A stretch of 13,657 bases of DNA from Avoscillospira sp945864925. GTDB lineage: Bacteria; Bacillota; Clostridia; Oscillospirales; Oscillospiraceae. Made by a program: the position numbers and the translations under genes. The notes under the pieces are model-generated. The model ran no database searches, was not told the DNA's origin, and was given only the letters and a program-made list of their open reading frames with translations. Positions 1-7,514 of the stretch are shown here, one piece after another. Each line of letters begins with the position of its first letter. Position 1 is the first letter of the stretch. The DNA is taken from contig CALZZH010000051.1 in NCBI GenBank assembly GCA_945830595.1, forward strand, positions 1-13,657, given 5' to 3'.

Positions 1-667
1 GGCCATAGCCCCGCCGCAGGCCGGGAATGGCATAGGTCTTGGTAAAAGCCCGCAATAAGAACAGGTTTGCAGCTTCATGCAACCGGTCTGCCAGCCCCTT
101 TCCCTCTGCCGCCAGGGGCAGGAAGCACTCGTCCACCGCCAGGATTGCACCGATCTGCCGGCAGCGCTCCAGAATGGTCAGCAGCAATTCCCTTGGAATC
201 AACCGACCCGTGGGATTGTTGGGGCTGCAGAGCATCACCAGCTCCACCGGCGGAGCCAATTCTGCCAGAATTCGCTCTGTCACATCAAAGGAATCCTCCT
301 GCCGGAGAGCATGAAAGCGGCATTGACATCCCACCCGGGTCAGAGCATCCTCGTATTCCGAAAAGGTCGGCGCCGTCAGCAGCGCCGTTTTGGGCTTCAA
401 TGCCAAGGCAAAACGGAAGATCACCTCCGCAGCGCCGTTTCCGCAGAAAACCTGCTCCGGCGACACGCCGTCTTTGTCCGCGATGGCCCGGCGCAAGGCC
501 CTGCACTGGGGATCGGGGTATTCCTCCACCCTGCCCATGGCTTCTGAGGCTGCTCGCAATACCTGCGGCGGCGTTCCCATGGGATTCAGGTTCACCGAAA
601 CATCCAGCAGGGTTCCGTCAAAGAGTTTCCGGGCCGAGACCAAATCGCCGCCATGTTCCAATGCCAT
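1..667 (-). CDS. cobD: Threonine-phosphate decarboxylase (CobD-like), 3' end cut by window edge
   Basis: This is a PLP-dependent fold-type I aminotransferase-family protein, predicted to decarboxylate L-threonine O-3-phosphate to (R)-1-amino-2-propanol phosphate, which CbiB attaches to the corrin ring. Only 222 complete codons are inside the window; the family is usually about 350-370 residues, so roughly the last third is missing. Visible hallmarks are an N-terminal VNLNPMG stretch (residues 25-31), FCGNGAAE (74-81), CSPNNPTG (147-154), VDECF (178-182) and AFTKTYAIPGLRRGYG (207-222), in which Lys210 should hold PLP. The ATG at 667 is preceded by AGGAGG (678-673), which overlaps the cbiB stop codon, so the two genes are coupled with a 9-nt gap. 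Histidinol-phosphate aminotransferase is the closest alternative from sequence alone. The position directly after cbiB favours the cobalamin role. The gene runs off the left edge. Confidence 0.88.
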   Translation of the reverse strand, partial: MALEHGGDLVSARKLFDGTLLDVSVNLNPMGTPPQVLRAASEAMGRVEEYPDPQCRALRRAIADKDGVSPEQVFCGNGAAEVIFRFALALKPKTALLTAPTFSEYEDALTRVGCQCRFHALRQEDSFDVTERILAELAPPVELVMLCSPNNPTGRLIPRELLLTILERCRQIGAILAVDECFLPLAAEGKGLADRLHEAANLFLLRAFTKTYAIPGLRRGYG

Positions 668-676
668 AGGAGCCTC

Positions 677-1639
677 CTAGAAAATCAAAATCAGAATCAA
701 CGGTACCACATCGAATACCAGGAGTGCCAGCACCGCCGTCATCAACGCCAGATTATTGGCCCGTCGGACATCCTCCCGACAGATGACGCGCACTGGATCG
801 CCGATGGTGGGTTTCTCCACCGGCTTGCCGAAATACAGGTGGGTACCGCCCAGCTGCAGCCCCAGGGCGCCGGCACAGGCGGCCTCTGTATGGGCCGAGT
901 TGGGAGATTTGTGATTCTTCCGGTCGCGGAAGAACACCCGCAAGGCGCTTTTCCCGTCAAATCCAAGAAATGCCGCCAGGCACATTAAGAATCCGGAAAT
1001 CCGTGCCGGCAGGTAATTACACAAATCATCAAACAGAGCTGCGCTTCTGCCGAACCACAGATAGCGGTCATTCTGATAGCCCACCATGGAATCCATGGTG
1101 TTGACCGCCTTATAACACATACCGCCCACCGGCCCCAGAACCGCCGCCCACAGCAAGGGTGCCAGAATTCCATCCGAGGCGTTTTCCGCCACGGTTTCCA
1201 CGGCGGCGGCCAGGACCTCTTCCTCTGAGAGCTGGGCCGTATCCCGGCCCACAATCATGGACACGGCCCGGCGTCCATCGTCCAAAGTGCCCTGTTCCAG
1301 CGCGTGGACCACTTTCATGCTCTCCGTCCGCAGAGACTTCGTCGCAAGAATCTGCCAGCAGATCACAACCTCCAGGCAGAATTCCAGAACCGGGTGAATC
1401 AATCCCGCCAGCCACAAACTCAGGGCCGTCAGCAGGCCTGTCAACCCCACCACCAAAATCACCAGGCAGGCTCCGGCTCGCCGCTCTCCCTGTTCCGTTT
1501 TGGGGAACCACTTCCGCAGATGCGGTTCCAACACCTCAATCAGCCGTCCCATTCCCTGCACGGGGTGGGGCAGCCGCCGTGGATCGCCCAGAAGCAAGTC
1601 CACGCAAAATCCAACCAACAACGCCAGAAGATGTTTCAT
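677..1639 (-). CDS. cbiB: Adenosylcobinamide-phosphate synthase CbiB
   Basis: CbiB is the integral membrane protein that joins adenosylcobyric acid to aminopropanol (phosphate), giving cobinamide (phosphate). The 320-residue length fits the family. The N terminus has the diagnostic LLGDPRRLPHPVQGMGRLI (16-34). A hydrophobic segment lies at about 57-98. The conserved core is ETVAENASDGILAPLLW (148-164), then KAVNTMDSMVGYQNDRYLWFG (177-197), followed by further membrane segments and a C-terminal hydrophobic tail that ends in a run of Ile and Leu. The ATG at 1639 overlaps the cbiA stop as ATGA, which indicates translational coupling. Its product needs the aminopropanol phosphate made by the next gene, the CobD-like decarboxylase. 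Confidence 0.96.
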   Translation of the reverse strand: MKHLLALLVGFCVDLLLGDPRRLPHPVQGMGRLIEVLEPHLRKWFPKTEQGERRAGACLVILVVGLTGLLTALSLWLAGLIHPVLEFCLEVVICWQILATKSLRTESMKVVHALEQGTLDDGRRAVSMIVGRDTAQLSEEEVLAAAVETVAENASDGILAPLLWAAVLGPVGGMCYKAVNTMDSMVGYQNDRYLWFGRSAALFDDLCNYLPARISGFLMCLAAFLGFDGKSALRVFFRDRKNHKSPNSAHTEAACAGALGLQLGGTHLYFGKPVEKPTIGDPVRVICREDVRRANNLALMTAVLALLVFDVVPLILILIF

Positions 1640-3006
1640 TTCTGTGCCCGCTTTCTCCGGCCATAGGCCAGCGCCTGTTCCAGGAACCGCCGGGCAGTCT
1701 CCGGTTTAGAGGCAAAATGAAAATGAGGGAAGCCGGCGTACAGGGTTTCCGTGGCGACACCAGCCTGCCATTGCCGGCTGGACTGGGGTTTCTGCGCCAG
1801 GAAATCCCGGCCGGGAACCGTGCTGTCCCAATAATGGAATTCATGGGCCGGCATGGTTTCTCCCCGTCGGAACAGAAGGCTATCGCCCTCCGCTGTCAGG
1901 GTTACATAGCCAAAGCGGCTCAGCTTCCCTGTGGGGTAGCCCTCCGCGTCCAGGACACCGGCCATGGACCAGGATGTGCCGGACGGATCCTTCAATGTGC
2001 GGTGGAGATACAGAAAGCCGCCGCATTCGGCAATGGTGGGCATGCCGCCGGTCACGGCCTCACAGACAGAACGGCGCATGGTTTCGTTGCGGGAAAGCGT
2101 TTCCGCGTAGAGCTCCGGATAGCCGCCGCCCAGGTACAGGCCCTGCATGTTCTCCGGCAATGCCTCATCCTTCAGAGGAGAAAAGGGAATCAGCTCCGCC
2201 CCCAGGTCCCGCAGCACCTGCAAAGACGCCTCATAATAGAAGCAGAATGCCTTGTCCCGGGCCACCGCAATTCTGGGCCGGCCAGTCACAGGCTCCAGCG
2301 CAGGTATCTCTGGATCCAGCGCGGGAGCGCTCCGGGCCAGAGCCAGCAGACCGTTCAGATCGATGGTCTGCTCCGCCTGCTGGGCTATGCGGTCCAGCTT
2401 CTGCTGCAGATCCGTGATTTCCTCCGCTGTCACCAGTCCCAGATGGCGGCTTTCGATGACACAATCCTTCATAACTGGCAGATATCCAAATACCGGAAGT
2501 CCCGTTTCCCGGGTGATCACTTCCGCCAATCGGGGATAAAGCACGGGAGACACCCGGTTCAGCACCACGCCGGCGATCTGGCTGGGCTGCCGGAAGCTCT
2601 GGAAGCCCTGAACCTCCGCCGCCGCGGACAGAGCGCGGCCTCTGGCATCCACCACCAGCACCGACGGCGTGTCCGTGGTCCTGGCCAGATCATAGGCCGA
2701 GGCGTCGCTGCTCATGGCGATCCCGTCATAATAGCCCATGGCCCCTTCCAGAACCGTGACATCCGCATGTTCTGCATTCCGGGCCAGCAGCGCCCGGGCC
2801 ACAGAACGGGAAAAGAAGAACAAATCCAGATTGCAGCTCTGGGCGCCCAGCACCTGGCTGTGGAACATCGGATCGATGTAGTCCGGCCCGGACTTACAGG
2901 CCATGGGCCGGAGACCCCGCCGTAGGAAGGCCCGAAGAACCGCGCAGGTCACCGTAGTTTTTCCGCTGCCGGAGGCCGGTGCACAGAAAAGAATTCTCGG
3001 TGTCAC
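1636..3006 (-). CDS. cbiA: Cobyrinate a,c-diamide synthase CbiA
   Basis: CbiA uses ATP and glutamine to amidate the a and c carboxylates of cobyrinic acid. The 456-residue protein has both expected domains. The N-terminal dethiobiotin-synthetase-like ATPase carries the P-loop PASGSGKTT (10-18), KSGPDYIDP (38-46) and GAMGYYDG (89-96). The C-terminal class I glutamine amidotransferase domain has GLYLGGGYPELYA (289-301), the nucleophile Cys328 in AECGGFLYL, the His-containing PAHEFHYW (386-393) and a GFPHFHF motif near the C terminus. The start is GTG at 3006, overlapping the cbiET stop as GTGA, with GGGGAGGG six bases upstream. CfbB of coenzyme F430 synthesis is a homologous enzyme with a different substrate, but the surrounding cobalamin genes make CbiA the sensible call. 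Confidence 0.96.
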   Translation of the reverse strand: MTPRILFCAPASGSGKTTVTCAVLRAFLRRGLRPMACKSGPDYIDPMFHSQVLGAQSCNLDLFFFSRSVARALLARNAEHADVTVLEGAMGYYDGIAMSSDASAYDLARTTDTPSVLVVDARGRALSAAAEVQGFQSFRQPSQIAGVVLNRVSPVLYPRLAEVITRETGLPVFGYLPVMKDCVIESRHLGLVTAEEITDLQQKLDRIAQQAEQTIDLNGLLALARSAPALDPEIPALEPVTGRPRIAVARDKAFCFYYEASLQVLRDLGAELIPFSPLKDEALPENMQGLYLGGGYPELYAETLSRNETMRRSVCEAVTGGMPTIAECGGFLYLHRTLKDPSGTSWSMAGVLDAEGYPTGKLSRFGYVTLTAEGDSLLFRRGETMPAHEFHYWDSTVPGRDFLAQKPQSSRQWQAGVATETLYAGFPHFHFASKPETARRFLEQALAYGRRKRAQK

Positions 3007-4205
3007 GGCCGTCCCTCCCCAGAGAGAATGTATACAGGGTTCTGGCCCATCATCATATGATAGCGGCCCAGGGTCTTGGACTGAGCCGCAGAAATCTGGG
3101 TTGCATCCACATTCTGAAGCCGAAACTGCTGCAGACAGTTCAGACCGTCGGTCAGGCTCTCCAGGCTGACAGCCGTCAGACAGATTCGGACTTGGGCATT
3201 TTTCTCCAATGCCGCCCGGAAAATCCCGTCCATGGACCCGCAGGAGCCGCCGATGAACACCGCGTCGGGCTTCGGCAGATTCTGAAGCACAGCCGGTGCC
3301 TCTCCCGGCACGATTCGCAAATTATTAAGACCGAGAGCCTCTTTATTGTTTGCAATCAGCTCCAATGCCTCCGGCTCCTTCTCCACAGCGAATACCGTTC
3401 CCTTCCAGGCGGCCAGGGAACAGGCGGCGGATACAGAACCGGTTCCGGCTCCCACGTCCCAAACTACGCTGTCCGGCGTGATACCCAGCCGGGCTACCGC
3501 CAAGGTGCGGATATTCTCTTTTGTCATGGGGGTCTTGCCGCGGATCAGCTGCTCATCCCACAGGCAGGGAACGCCCTGCCGCCAATGCGTAGGCCGGGGG
3601 TTTTCAGCCAGAAGCACCGCCAGATCATCGAAAGTCTGACCAGCCAGCTCTTCCGCCGGGCCAGAGGTGATGCGTTCGTCCTCATAGGAAAGACGTTCTC
3701 CCACATGGACCGTCACATGGCCCAAGCCTGATTCCGTCAGCTGGGTACACAGATCTCTGGCTGTACAATTGCTGCCGGTCAGGAGGAATGTCTTCTGGTG
3801 GGATTGAATTTCTCCCACCGCATTGGCCGCCCGTCCATGTACAGATATCAATTTGACATCCTGCCATGACATATGGAATTTTGCGCAGAAATAATTGACG
3901 GAGGAAATACCAGGCACAGTCTCTACCCGAATACCGTCCAGCAGGTCATAGAGCTTGGCGGCACCACTGTAAAAGCCCGGATCTCCGGAAAGCAGCACTG
4001 ACACAGTCCCGTCATAAGCCCGGACAGCAGCAGCAATGTCCTCGGCCCGGATCAGAACCTGTTTCCGCCCCGGGTGATCCGGAAACGCCTCCAACATCCG
4101 CTTGGCTCCGATGAGCAGGCTACTCTCCCGGATTCGCCGGACCGCTCCCAAGGTCAGGGTCTCGGGATTTCCCATGCCGATGCCAATGAGATAACAAATG
4201 GTCAT
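3003..4205 (-). CDS. cbiET: Fused cobalt-precorrin methyltransferase CbiE-CbiT
   Basis: This 400-residue protein fuses two SAM-dependent enzymes. The CbiE half (about 1-205) methylates C5 of the macrocycle and belongs to the tetrapyrrole methylase fold, with YLIGIGMGNPETLTLGA (5-21) and LLSGDPGFYSGA (71-82). The CbiT half (about 215-400) methylates C15 and decarboxylates the C12 acetate side chain. It opens with PMTKENIRTLAVARL (226-240), has the class I SAM-binding motif WDVGAGTGSVSAA (249-261), the acidic residue in AVEKEPEA (273-280) and FIGGSCGSM (317-325). The aerobic counterpart CobL has the same fusion. The reading frame stays open upstream into cbiJ. I chose the ATG at 4205 because GGAGGAAAG lies at 4218-4210 and the CbiE fold begins right there. 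A 65-nt gap separates it from cbiJ; the stop overlaps the cbiA start. Confidence 0.95.
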   Translation of the reverse strand: MTICYLIGIGMGNPETLTLGAVRRIRESSLLIGAKRMLEAFPDHPGRKQVLIRAEDIAAAVRAYDGTVSVLLSGDPGFYSGAAKLYDLLDGIRVETVPGISSVNYFCAKFHMSWQDVKLISVHGRAANAVGEIQSHQKTFLLTGSNCTARDLCTQLTESGLGHVTVHVGERLSYEDERITSGPAEELAGQTFDDLAVLLAENPRPTHWRQGVPCLWDEQLIRGKTPMTKENIRTLAVARLGITPDSVVWDVGAGTGSVSAACSLAAWKGTVFAVEKEPEALELIANNKEALGLNNLRIVPGEAPAVLQNLPKPDAVFIGGSCGSMDGIFRAALEKNAQVRICLTAVSLESLTDGLNCLQQFRLQNVDATQISAAQSKTLGRYHMMMGQNPVYILSGEGRP

Positions 4206-4270
4206 GTTTCTTTCCTCCATAGCATTCTCTTCCCCAGCTTCGCACGCAGTGCCATCGGACTCTCTAACCC

Positions 4271-5002
4271 CTATGGGGTAGTCAGTTTTTGGAGCAAGGT
4301 CTCCAAATCCAGGCCGGTCTCCTCCGTAGGACGGCGGATGACCAGGAGTTTGGCGCCGGCTTTGGCCGCGGCTTCCGCTTTTTCCAGGAAACCGCCGGCT
4401 TTTCCTGTATCTTTGGTCACCAGAACCTTGCCATCCATGGATCTGAGCGTTGCAGCGTTCATCTCCACGGAGAATGGGCCTTGCATACAAATCACATGGG
4501 ATGCCGGGTAGCCCAGGTCCAGAGCATGTTTCAAGCTGTCCAGACTGGGCAGGACGCGAACCCACAGACGGTCTTTGTACGCCGTAAACACCGCCAGATC
4601 CTTGCTTCCGGTGGTCAAAAGAACATTCCCAGGCAAGTCTGCCAGCATTTGAGCCGCTTCAGCGGGACTATCGGCCCAGAGGACCCCCTCCGCTTCTTCC
4701 CTGGGGCGCAGCAGCCGCTCATAGGGCAGCCCCACGGCTTTCGCCGCTGCCCGGATGTTTTCGCTGGCCTGTGCAGCATAGGGATGGGTGGCGTCTACAA
4801 CACAGGTATAGCCGCCAGCCATTTCTTTCTCCATGGCATTCTGATCCATGCGGCCGGTCAAGACTGTCAGGCCCAGCGTGGGTTCCAGCAGCTCACGGCC
4901 ATAGTCCGTGGCCACGCAGCAGGTCACCCGGCATCCGGCCCGGGCCAGACGGCAGGCCAGGTTATGCCCCTCCGCCGTTCCGCCAAAAAGCAGTACGCTC
5001 AT
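4271..5002 (-). CDS. cbiJ: Cobalt-precorrin-6A reductase CbiJ
   Basis: CbiJ (the CobK family) reduces the ring of cobalt-precorrin-6A to 6B with a reduced nicotinamide nucleotide. The 243 residues match the family size. The N-terminal dinucleotide-binding motif is LLFGGTAEGHNLA (4-16), followed by VVDATHPYAAQAS (68-80), VLLTTGSKDLAVF (127-139), HVICMQGPFS (169-178) and VLVTKDTGKAGGF (193-205), all typical of CobK/CbiJ. The ATG at 5002 overlaps the cbiH stop as ATGA. The next gene, cbiET, methylates the product of this reaction, so order in the operon follows order in the pathway here. The stop codon sits inside the short inverted repeat ACCCC-ATA-GGGGT. Confidence 0.95.
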   Translation of the reverse strand: MSVLLFGGTAEGHNLACRLARAGCRVTCCVATDYGRELLEPTLGLTVLTGRMDQNAMEKEMAGGYTCVVDATHPYAAQASENIRAAAKAVGLPYERLLRPREEAEGVLWADSPAEAAQMLADLPGNVLLTTGSKDLAVFTAYKDRLWVRVLPSLDSLKHALDLGYPASHVICMQGPFSVEMNAATLRSMDGKVLVTKDTGKAGGFLEKAEAAAKAGAKLLVIRRPTEETGLDLETLLQKLTTP

Positions 5003-5730
5003 CGCTGCAGATAGCCCCGGGGGGTGACCAGGCGGTTGCCAATGACGGTTGTCTGGCTGTTGCCCACAAAGACGGTGGTGAACATGTCCACCTGCGCCTC
5101 CCGCAGCTGCGACAAGGGCAGAACCGTATAGGACTCCCCTTCCCGGCCAATCTGGCTGACATAGCCGCAGGGGGTCTCGGGAGATTTGGATTCCAGCAAA
5201 ATATCGCAGGCTTTCTGCAGATAATCCTTCCGCTTATGGCTGGAGGGGTTGTAGAGGCACAGGACGAAGTCCGCCTGGGCTGCTGCCCGCAGCCGGGCCT
5301 CGATCTTTTCCCAGGGGGTCATGAGATCCGACAGGGATACCAGGCAGAAATCGTGCATCAGAGGCGCGCCCAGCACAGCCGCACCGCCGCAGGCCGCCGT
5401 AATGCCGGGTATCACCTCCAGCTCCACTTCCGGCCACTGGGGAGATAACTCATAGCACAGCCCCGCCATGCCATAGACGCCGGGATCGCCGGAGCAGACC
5501 ATGGCCACGGTTTTTCCCGTGTCCGCCAGCTCCAGGGCCATCTGGCAGCGCTCGGTTTCCTTGCGCATGGGCGTGGAGCGAAGCTCTTTATGGGGATAAG
5601 CCGCCCGGATCAGATCAATATAGACCGTATAGCCCACAATCACATCGGAAGCCTCCAGGGCAGCGGCGGCCCGACCGGTGAGATCCTGCCCGCCGCCGGG
5701 GCCAAGACCGATTACATACAGCTTTTTCAT
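4999..5730 (-). CDS. cbiH: Cobalt-precorrin-3B C17-methyltransferase CbiH
   Basis: CbiH methylates C17 and drives the ring contraction of the corrin precursor, giving cobalt-precorrin-4. It is a 243-residue tetrapyrrole methylase with YVIGLGPGGGQDLTGRA (5-21), VGYTVYIDLI (32-41), MVCSGDPGVYGMAGL (77-91), the conserved VIPGITAACGGAAVLGAPL (106-124), and the LCLYNPSSHKRKDYL segment (157-171) that is characteristic of the CobJ/CbiH branch. No extra C-terminal domain is present. The ATG at 5730 has AGGAGG overlapping the cbiG stop codon, with a 9-nt gap between the genes; the stop overlaps the cbiJ start. Confidence 0.96.
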   Translation of the reverse strand: MKKLYVIGLGPGGGQDLTGRAAAALEASDVIVGYTVYIDLIRAAYPHKELRSTPMRKETERCQMALELADTGKTVAMVCSGDPGVYGMAGLCYELSPQWPEVELEVIPGITAACGGAAVLGAPLMHDFCLVSLSDLMTPWEKIEARLRAAAQADFVLCLYNPSSHKRKDYLQKACDILLESKSPETPCGYVSQIGREGESYTVLPLSQLREAQVDMFTTVFVGNSQTTVIGNRLVTPRGYLQR

Positions 5731-5739
5731 GGTATCCTC

Positions 5740-6753
5740 CTATGTCTCCCAAGTCAGTTCCACCGGTCCCATGGCGGCCGCAAAGGTCACGCCCTGACAG
5801 ATGGTTTTGGGTATCAAAATCGTTCCGCCGGCCCGTTGGGCCGCCCGCTGACATACGTTGTCCACACCGGTGGTCTTCTCTACAAAGGAGGATGGTGGGA
5901 AATCTCCTTTTTCCTGGGCCAGCTCCGCTGCAGAAAAGAACCGGATGGGCCAGTTGTGGGCTTTTGCCAGGGCTAACAGGCCTGGTTCATTCTGCTTCAG
6001 GTCAATACTTGCCAGGCCGCAGACCGCTGCTTGGGGAATGGCTTTTTCTTTCAGGAATTCTGCCAGCGCCGCCTCCAAGCACTCCTGAGCCGCACCCCTT
6101 CTGCAGCCAATTCCCAAAGTAACCGCCTTGGGGACCAGGTGCAGCGTTTTGAGGAAGGGCTGCTCTGCCATGGTGGGCCCCACGCAGATTCCGATCTCTC
6201 CTTCCCCCGGTGCCAGGCCTAGGGGGATTTCTCCCACTATGGGATAAGCAGAGGAAATGCCAACGGTTTGATTCTCCAGCAGCGCCGCGGACACGACCTT
6301 GGCCAGCTCCCGGCTGGTAATAACCAGATTTTGCATTCTGGCCCACACATCCACCGCAAATTTCCCCCGGACGTCCGTTGCAGTGGAGACAACGGCCTGA
6401 CCGCCGGTCAGGTCTGCAATCTGACGGGCCAGATCATTGGCTCCGCCCACATGGCCCGACAGCAGAGGGACTGCAAAGCGCCCTGCTTCATCCACGGACA
6501 CCACGGCAGGATCCGAGAACTTGTCTTTTATGCACGGCGCAATGGCGCGCACGGCAATTCCAGTAGCTGACACAAAGATCAGCGCTTCGCTGTCGCGAAA
6601 CCGCTCTCCGGTCCAGACCTGCAGGCTACCGCAGGACGGCAGTCCCAGCAGCACCGAAAGCCGCTCCGTGGTCCAGAGCGTTCCGCCCAGGGAATGGGCC
6701 AGCCTGCTCCCCAATTCGCATCCCGACTGGGTGAATGCAATGACGGCAATCAC
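5740..6753 (-). CDS. cbiG: Cobalt-precorrin-5A hydrolase CbiG
   Basis: CbiG opens the ring-A lactone of cobalt-precorrin-5A and releases the C20-derived two-carbon unit as acetaldehyde, a step found only in the anaerobic pathway. The 337-residue protein has the CbiG N-terminal region (about 1-120) with SATGIAVRAIAP (62-73), KDKFSDPAVVSVDEAGRF (76-93) and PLLSGHVGGANDLAR (96-110). A central linker region follows. The C-terminal domain (about 208-337) has TLGIGCRRGA (212-221), VCGLASIDLKQNE (244-256) and TGVDNVCQRAA (295-305). It starts at GTG 6753, overlapping the cbiF stop as GTGA. The ribosome binding site GGGAGG is buried in a 16-base perfect palindrome (6753-6768), so translation probably depends on ribosomes finishing cbiF. 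Confidence 0.95.
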   Translation of the reverse strand: MIAVIAFTQSGCELGSRLAHSLGGTLWTTERLSVLLGLPSCGSLQVWTGERFRDSEALIFVSATGIAVRAIAPCIKDKFSDPAVVSVDEAGRFAVPLLSGHVGGANDLARQIADLTGGQAVVSTATDVRGKFAVDVWARMQNLVITSRELAKVVSAALLENQTVGISSAYPIVGEIPLGLAPGEGEIGICVGPTMAEQPFLKTLHLVPKAVTLGIGCRRGAAQECLEAALAEFLKEKAIPQAAVCGLASIDLKQNEPGLLALAKAHNWPIRFFSAAELAQEKGDFPPSSFVEKTTGVDNVCQRAAQRAGGTILIPKTICQGVTFAAAMGPVELTWET

Positions 6754-7505
6754 CGGGAGGCCTCCCGGCAGCCGTGGGAGAAGCCCGGATCATAGAGCAG
6801 CGAGCGGTCATAGTCGCTGCCCAGGAAGCCGCCCACAGTGATCAGCGCTGTCTTGGTCACCTGGTTGGCCCGGGCCGTCTCAGCCAGGGTGGAAACTGTG
6901 CAGCGGAAGACCTTTTCATCGGGCCAGGTAGCCTTGTAGACGATAGCCGCCGGGGTATCGGGGCTGTAGCCGCCCTCCATCAGCTCCTGCTGGGCTTTTT
7001 CCAGCAGGCTGGACGACAGAAACAGCACCATGGTGCTTCCGTGGGAGGCCAGTTTCCGCAGCTGTTCCCCCTCCGGCACCGGGGTGCGGCCCTCAGCCCG
7101 GGTGATGATAACAGTCTGGCTCACATTGGGCAGGGTATACTCCGCTTTCAGCGCAGCAGCTGCGCCGCAGAAGGAGGAAACGCCGGGCGTCACGTCATAG
7201 CTGTAGCCCCGGGCGTCCAGGGCGTCCATCTGCTCGCGGATGGCGCCGTAGATGGAGGGATCACCGGTGTGGAGCCGGACAGTGGTTTTCCCCTGGGACT
7301 CGGCCCGGTCCATCACTGCCAGCACTTCTTCCAGGGTCATGGATGCAGAATCGTGAATCTCACAGTCCGGCCGGCAGTTCTTCAAGAGAGCGGGATTGAC
7401 CAGGGAACCGGCGTAGATTACCACGTCCGCCTGGGCCAGATGCTTTGCACCCCGCAGGGTAATCAGATCCTCCGCGCCGGAGCCGGCGCCAACAAAATGT
7501 ATCAT
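6750..7505 (-). CDS. cbiF: Cobalt-precorrin-4 C11-methyltransferase CbiF
   Basis: CbiF methylates C11 of cobalt-precorrin-4 with SAM, giving cobalt-precorrin-5A, the CbiG substrate. The 251-residue tetrapyrrole methylase has HFVGAGSGAEDLITLRGA (3-20), VVIYAGSLVNPALL (28-41), VRLHTGDPSIYGAIREQ (76-92), the VTPGVSSFCGAAAAL segment (105-119) and VIITRAEGRTPVP (132-144); the YAGSLVNP and TRAEGRTP motifs separate CobM/CbiF from its paralogues. The ATG at 7505 has AGGAGG with ideal spacing and sits 9 nt after cbiD. The last codons, encoding REASR, form half of the palindrome that covers the cbiG start. Confidence 0.96.
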   Translation of the reverse strand: MIHFVGAGSGAEDLITLRGAKHLAQADVVIYAGSLVNPALLKNCRPDCEIHDSASMTLEEVLAVMDRAESQGKTTVRLHTGDPSIYGAIREQMDALDARGYSYDVTPGVSSFCGAAAALKAEYTLPNVSQTVIITRAEGRTPVPEGEQLRKLASHGSTMVLFLSSSLLEKAQQELMEGGYSPDTPAAIVYKATWPDEKVFRCTVSTLAETARANQVTKTALITVGGFLGSDYDRSLLYDPGFSHGCREASR

Positions 7506-7514
7506 AGCAGCCTC

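Noticed and set aside
679..700. Similar AAAATCAAAATC / CAAAATCAGAATC stretches in cbiB and cbiN that look like a dispersed repeat
   Set aside because: Both encode Ile/Leu runs of membrane helices, so shared codon use explains the likeness.
1159..2925. A 588-codon open frame on the plus strand, plus many smaller plus-strand frames across the cobalamin genes
   Set aside because: It lies antisense to cbiB and cbiA, its translation is rich in Pro, Arg, Gln and Gly with no recognisable domain, and it crosses the boundary of two well-supported genes. Long antisense frames are expected in GC-rich coding DNA.
4206..4565. A 120-residue N-terminal extension of CbiET overlapping cbiJ
   Set aside because: The extension is antisense-like low-complexity sequence in a different frame of cbiJ. 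The CbiE fold and a good ribosome binding site begin at 4205.
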